64,000 nucleotides of DNA from Epithemia pelagica. Lineage: Eukaryota; Bacillariophyta; Bacillariophyceae; Surirellales; Surirellaceae. Each line of letters begins with the position of its first letter. Within the stretch, counting starts at the first letter, position 1. Of this stretch, positions 59,691 through 64,000 are shown in pieces. A program made the position numbers and the translations under genes. Under the pieces are notes generated by a model. The model was given only the letters and a program-made list of their open reading frames with translations. It had not been told where the DNA came from and ran no database searches. Location of the stretch: contig OX337229.1 of the NCBI GenBank assembly GCA_946965045.2, forward strand, positions 3,162,001-3,226,000, written 5' to 3'.

Positions 59691-61637
59691 TCAACTCACT
59701 GAGCTTGCAGTAAAAAAATCAATCCAGGGCGACTTATCGATTCCAGTTTGTGTCCGCGATGCGTAGGTTTCACCCAATGATGATTTAAATCGTCTGGGAG
59801 TAATGAAACGTGCTCGTTTCCTTTTCCCCCCAGATTTGTGTAGAAGAGGGTGCTTCTTGACACTGCTGTGTTGGAAGGGAATATAGAACATCCTCAGGTG
59901 CTGTAAACATTCCTTGTGCAGTCGCTCTGGTCCCTCCGATGGAAGCTGGAGCAATTTGCTGGAGGCGGCTCCATTGGCTTGACCAGCAACGGAGCTATTA
60001 GCATGAAATCTGAGCGTTGCAATCTCCCATCCAGATGTAGCGTATGGATTGCTCTGTTCTGGATCCCGCACGTCTGGTGTGTACTCTCCCGATGTGATAA
60101 TGTCATTCTCATTTTCAAGTAACTGCTGAGCTGAAGGATATCGTAGCATGAGATGCCGCGTGAAAGCCAGCAGCGGAACAGATGTATAGGGTGGTGCATG
60201 CAATGATGCTGTCATAATCTGTTTCACAAAGGCCGCAACGCGGATGTTGGAGTGCTCCTTCTGCTTCAGAAATGCCGCTGTCAGACAACGCAGCAGAATC
60301 TCGGTATGTTGCAGTGAGTTGCCCTCACTCGTGATTCGCGGAATCTGGCTGTACAAAGGAAGGACATACTCCTTTTGATCAATCTTGAGCTCTCGTCCAG
60401 GACCCTGTAGGGTTTGAAACGCTGTCAAGATACAATTCAATGCAGCATCGAGAGGCAGGGTCTCGACATTCGCGAGTAGCTCTTTCAATACTGCTAGGAG
60501 ATCCATGACTGTTTCAATATTGATTAAATGAGCGAATTTGGCAAGACCCTCCAACGTCGCTGGTAGAACGTCTTTCATGGCCACATGGTTCTCATGTTTC
60601 AGAATACGAAAGTAGGTAAGTGTTACAGCTTGCAGGGCATCGGACTGATTACGAGCAAGATGGATTTTGTCAACAGTTGCATCGCCTTCTTTCAGTTCAG
60701 ATTCAATGGAGGCTAACTCTTTGTCTTTTTTGCGTTTCTTGGCATTTGCTTTGGAGACCATCTTAGCTGCTTGGGCTTCGTCAACATGTACACGAAGGGG
60801 AAGGGAAACGAAAGTTCGAAGGACTGCAGGTCGAACCTTGAAGTTTCGATTTTGAATCATTTTTGAAACTTGTCGTGTCGCCTCTAAGGCCACCTCACCT
60901 TGTGCATCATTTGAGAAAACATAAGATATTGCAGAACAGCAATAGTCACCCACCAAAGGATGATTCATTGGTCGAATCACAGCCGATAACAGGTTTGACT
61001 TAAAATTGAAATGAAAAGCTGACTTGAGCAGTTCAGCCATGCTCATTATGGCAACAACTGCGATCTTGCGGGGATGGTCTTTGCCCTTGCCTTTGTTGTC
61101 CCATGTCTTCTCCATTATTTTAAGATATTGCTGGTAGTGATCAAGTAGAGCCTTTTCGTAATCCCACAACTGTTTTGTCTCTTTGGAAACTTTAACAGCC
61201 ATTTCCTTCACATTGGGAAGTCTTATTCTGTAGTTTGGGATAATATCTTTGAATATTGCGAGCAAAGAAAGAATGGCCAACTGAGCCGTATGCTCCTGGA
61301 CCGACGAGTCTTGGGCTGATGCAACGGACAAAAGTTGCTTCATTGGTGATGATTCCTTTGTTCTCTCCTGCCTGTTTGCGTAATCAGCAGTCAGCTGCGA
61401 TTTGCTCTTGCGTCGAATTTCCGTCAAGTCCTCTGCAACAACGTCAATTGACACAAAAGCCTTCTCAGGATTTTCTAAGACGACTTCTGACAGCTCAGCT
61501 ATCATGTCTCCCATTTCATGCAATGCCATTCCTTCTTGTGCTGTCGAAGATGAGGTATCTTCCACCCAAATTTTCTTATTGAACTCTTTCTTTGATGACA
61601 TCTTTGAAGATTTGGAAATAGGAGCATCATTTATCAT
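59691..61637 (-). CDS. NOC3: nucleolar complex protein 3 (NOC3)
   Basis: 648 residues from ATG 61637; the longer frame begins with GTG. Yeast Noc3 has 663 residues. The N-terminal NOC3 domain includes IDVVAEDLTEIRRKSKSQLTADYAN and the region after QLAILSLLAIFKDIIPNYRIR, the most diagnostic segment. HEAT-like helices fill the middle, and a CBF/Mak21-type C-terminal region includes LLAFTRHLMLRYPSAQQLLENE, then DPEQSNPYATSGWEIATLRFHANSSV. Noc3 forms a complex with Noc2 for intranuclear transport and maturation of pre-60S ribosomes, and in yeast also affects replication initiation. It is divergent from the TauE/SafE gene. An additional upstream exon is possible. Confidence 0.9.
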   Translation of the reverse strand: MINDAPISKSSKMSSKKEFNKKIWVEDTSSSTAQEGMALHEMGDMIAELSEVVLENPEKAFVSIDVVAEDLTEIRRKSKSQLTADYANRQERTKESSPMKQLLSVASAQDSSVQEHTAQLAILSLLAIFKDIIPNYRIRLPNVKEMAVKVSKETKQLWDYEKALLDHYQQYLKIMEKTWDNKGKGKDHPRKIAVVAIMSMAELLKSAFHFNFKSNLLSAVIRPMNHPLVGDYCCSAISYVFSNDAQGEVALEATRQVSKMIQNRNFKVRPAVLRTFVSLPLRVHVDEAQAAKMVSKANAKKRKKDKELASIESELKEGDATVDKIHLARNQSDALQAVTLTYFRILKHENHVAMKDVLPATLEGLAKFAHLINIETVMDLLAVLKELLANVETLPLDAALNCILTAFQTLQGPGRELKIDQKEYVLPLYSQIPRITSEGNSLQHTEILLRCLTAAFLKQKEHSNIRVAAFVKQIMTASLHAPPYTSVPLLAFTRHLMLRYPSAQQLLENENDIITSGEYTPDVRDPEQSNPYATSGWEIATLRFHANSSVAGQANGAASSKLLQLPSEGPERLHKECLQHLRMFYIPFQHSSVKKHPLLHKSGGKRKRARFITPRRFKSSLGETYASRTQTGIDKSPWIDFFTASSVS

Positions 61638-61982
61638 GAGAACAACATCTAAGTAGGCATGGATTTTGCCGAGAAATTTTGCGTGGACGCTAGACGCATG
61701 AGGGATGTGTGAGACGGACGACGGTCGATCGTAGCCCACGAAGCCAAACAGGACTCAAACTTTCCTGAATCCCATTCCTGCTGGAAGGAAGTTTGGTGCG
61801 GCGGTCACACAACCCGTCACGCTCACGCCTCGTGAATATTTTTGTTGTTATCCTATTCGCCACATTCAGCTCCACAGGTATCTCTTCCATGCGAACATCG
61901 CAATCATTGTCTTCTGATGGCTGTGATAACCCCAACATCAGATCAATCAGCATAAAATAGCTCTGAAGTGAAGAAAAGTGCC
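61638..61982. promoter_or_regulatory. divergent promoter between NOC3 and the TauE/SafE gene
   Basis: 345 bp between the start codons of two divergent genes; both promoters must lie here. No distinct motif or RNA gene was seen. Confidence 0.45.
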
Positions 61983-63753
61983 ATGGACCCATTGTCGCTT
62001 GTTTCTCGTCGCTTTCGACGACCCCGATCATGCATTGATGACGACAATAAGAGAGTTCCATTCAACCTGGGAAGTGCTGTGAACTTGGTGCTTCCATGGG
62101 CTGTAATCGCAAGCATCGCTGTGGCAGGAGCGGCGTTATCCGAGTCGCAAAAAGGTGACGATGATATCCTTGAGCGCTTTCTGGTACACGACGCCGAACA
62201 CGTGTTCAATGAAACGCACACACCGCTCTTCCCTCTTTCCAGATCAGACTATATCGGCTTCGGCCTAGCGATTGTCGGCCTCATGGTAGCGGTAAGTAAA
62301 TACCTGGGATTGATTTGGATCTTAGTGCAGCAGATCTAACGATGATATTCATTGCGTGAACAGGCTGGTGGAGGAATTGGAGGAGGAGGGATTCTAGTTC
62401 CGATCTACTGTCTTGTCATGGGTTTCTCACCAAAACATGCCATTCCCCTGAGTAACATAACTGTTTTTGGCGGCTCCGTAGCGAATACAATCCTCAACAC
62501 TCAGAAACGTCATCCATTGGCCGATCGACCACTCGTTGATTGGGATCTCATCCTCGTGATGGAACCACTGAGTAAGTCGGTAACATTCTTTCGATCGTGT
62601 TTGAAAAACCCTTTTCTTGGTCAGCTCATTTATTTCGTCCTCATCGGGAACTGTAGCAATTGCTGGAGCACTGATTGGGGCTTTTCTAAACAAAATTCTT
62701 CCTGAGCTATTATTGACTGTCTTGCTCGTTCTCCTCCTCTCCTTCACGGCGTGGAGTACTCTAAAGAAGGCATTTCGAATGTACAAGAAGGAAACTGAGG
62801 AATTTCGAAAACGAGTTGCTGAATCTGAGCTCACGAGAACATACAACTCTCAACAAACAGAAGATGAGGACGAAGAGGAGGAGTTTGACACAGAAAACTG
62901 TACCGAGATCCAAACCGGTGCTATCGATAGCTCTCAACAGTCCGACAGTGAACATACAAACAAGAAAGACCCTGAGAACGAACAAGACCCCCAAAAAGAG
63001 GCAGAGAGACTACTTGATAAAAGACGACAAGAAGAGCTTGAACAGATTCTTTATGAAGAGTCGCAAGTCCCTGTGGGAAATGTGATGGTGCTTGTTACTC
63101 TTTTTATTGTTGTGCTGGGCATCAACCTTCTCAAAGGAGGAGGAGCGTTCAAAAGTCCATTCGGCATCGAATGTGGGTCTAGGGGCTTTTGGGTTGCAAA
63201 TTTCATCATGTTGGGGTGGATTGTAGTTGTCAGTTTACTGGTGCGAGCCTATCTCGTACGACGATGGGAACAAAAACAGCGATGTGGTTACCAATACTGC
63301 GAGGGTGACATTCAATGGGACGGCAGAGCAACGATCGTGTACCCATTCATTTGTTGCTTTGCAGGCTTCTTTGCAGGAATGTTCGGGGTTGGTGGTGGAA
63401 TTGTAAAAGGCCCTCTCATGCTTGCTATGAACGTACACCCAGCTGTTTCCAGTGCTTCCTCTGCCTGTATGATCCTTTTCACGTCCTTCACAGCGACGAC
63501 ATCTTTCATCGTTTTTGGATTACTGGTACAAGATTATGCCGCGGTATGCCTCGTGATTGGATTCGTAGCTACAATTGCTGGACAGTTGGGTCTTGCGTAC
63601 CTGGCAAAAAAGGCGCAGCGAAACTCTTACATTGCGTTCTCAATCGGGGGTGTCGTGTTTCTCTCCGCCTTTCTGATGACAGTACAATCATTACTCAGTA
63701 TGGCGGAAGGAGAGAAACATCACGCCGGAGGAATCTGTGGAAAAGGCGACTAA
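61983..63753 (+). CDS. TauE/SafE family sulfite/anion exporter-like membrane protein
   Basis: Three exons (61983-62291, 62364-62571, 62657-63753) with GT-AG introns of 72 and 85 bp give 537 residues. Hydrophobic segments include VLPWAVIASIAVAGAAL, YIGFGLAIVGLMVA, AIAGALIGAFLNKILPELLLTVLLVLLL, VMVLVTLFIVVLGINLL, FICCFAGFFAGMFGVGGGIV and VFLSAFLMTVQSLLSM. The paired family signatures are GGGIGGGGILVP (first repeat) and GMFGVGGGIVKGPLML (second repeat). A long acidic loop (EDEDEEEEFDTENC) separates the halves. Plants and protists have such proteins in plastids or the secretory system; the transported anion is unknown. The third exon is preceded by an ACTGTAG acceptor. Confidence 0.9.
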
Positions 63754-63912
63754 CGGAATGTGATTGCCAAATTCACAAAAATCCAGCGACATCAAAATTC
63801 TGGCGTAACGACTCGTTGACCAGATGCACTGTAAGCGAGATGTATTCCTTCCATAAGAAAATGTTGTACAACATGAAATGTAAACTCCAAGTTTGCATGA
63901 AATGATATCGCC

Positions 63913-63999
63913 TCAGTTTCTCTTCAGCAGAGTGCGAGTCAATTTTCCTAGTTCCTCGTCTTCTTCAGCTGATTCGTATGGAGTCAGTGTCCACACTTC
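63913..63999 (-). CDS. C-terminal end of a gene running off the right edge
   Basis: On the reverse strand the frame from 63999 codes EVWTLTPYESAEEDEELGKL and then TRTLLKRN before a TGA at 63913-63915. The composition looks like a real protein end and is convergent with the TauE/SafE gene. The function cannot be told from 28 residues. Confidence 0.5.
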   Translation of the reverse strand, partial: EVWTLTPYESAEEDEELGKLTRTLLKRN

Positions 64000-64000
64000 C

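Noticed and set aside
1-64000. CRISPR arrays, bacterial operons, rRNA or tRNA genes
   Set aside because: No spaced identical repeats, no tRNA-like T-arm/cloverleaf pattern recognised by eye, and the gene content is eukaryotic with spliceosomal introns.

Overview
The window looks like nuclear DNA of a stramenopile microalga, most likely a pennate diatom. Host genes are compact and separated by a few hundred bases. Their introns are short GT-AG introns, 63 to 177 bp where I could place both splice sites. The gene content is purely eukaryotic: TRAPP, eIF3, AP-2, Rab5, SWI/SNF, a spliceosome factor, NOC3 and a DHHC acyltransferase. Several proteins have secretory leaders of the kind seen on diatom organelle proteins. 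The organism assignment is inference; no rRNA or organelle marker is present. No tRNA, rRNA or CRISPR array was seen. Several plausible N-termini rest on the first in-frame ATG, and I moved starts there where the open frame only began at TTG or GTG.

Host layout, left to right: C-terminal exon of an unknown gene (1-270); NAD(P)-binding protein (-); EAPP-like protein (+); eIF3k (-); EF-hand protein (+, one intron); TRAPPC4/Trs23 (-, two introns); DUF819 membrane protein (+); ABC1/UbiB kinase (-, broken by an 82-bp tandem duplication); charged protein of unknown function (-); small one-TM protein (+); PP2C phosphatase (-); Rab5 GTPase (-); CWC21/SRRM2-like SR protein (+); DHHC palmitoyltransferase (+); App1-like HAD protein with C-terminal repeats (-); SWI3/SMARCC (+); protein with two ubiquitin-like domains (-); AP-2 mu (+, two introns, including a recovered N-terminal exon); two-TM protein (-); NOC3 (-); TauE/SafE transporter (+, two introns); and the C-terminus of a gene running off the right edge (-).

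Mobile or accessory DNA is placed between these genes. (1) About 7.8-15.44 kb: a two-ORF non-LTR retrotransposon. Its second ORF has zinc fingers, a reverse transcriptase with an MDD active site and a restriction-like endonuclease. It ends in a 15-base A tail 47 bp before the DUF819 start codon. (2) 20701-28472: an intact-looking DNA transposon with terminal and subterminal inverted repeats and a perfect 10-bp target duplication. It carries a RecQ-like helicase and a 1735-residue transposase-like protein in tail-to-tail orientation. This is the most interesting object in the window. (3) 35049-35812: a 764-bp MITE with 15-bp inverted repeats and a TAA target duplication, PIF/Harbinger-like. (4) 49.6-55.1 kb: a second convergent pair, an unknown 524-residue protein and a spliced 1263-residue protein with a DDE-like residue pattern, followed by a 259-residue orphan gene. 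(5) 57.6-57.9 kb: an 18-bp minisatellite. (6) 58362-59331: a PIF/Harbinger-type transposase gene with one intron.

The host genes are general housekeeping functions (membrane traffic, translation, splicing, chromatin, ribosome assembly) and do not form one pathway. Many are arranged as divergent pairs sharing short promoters, and three of the mobile insertions lie in such intergenic spaces.
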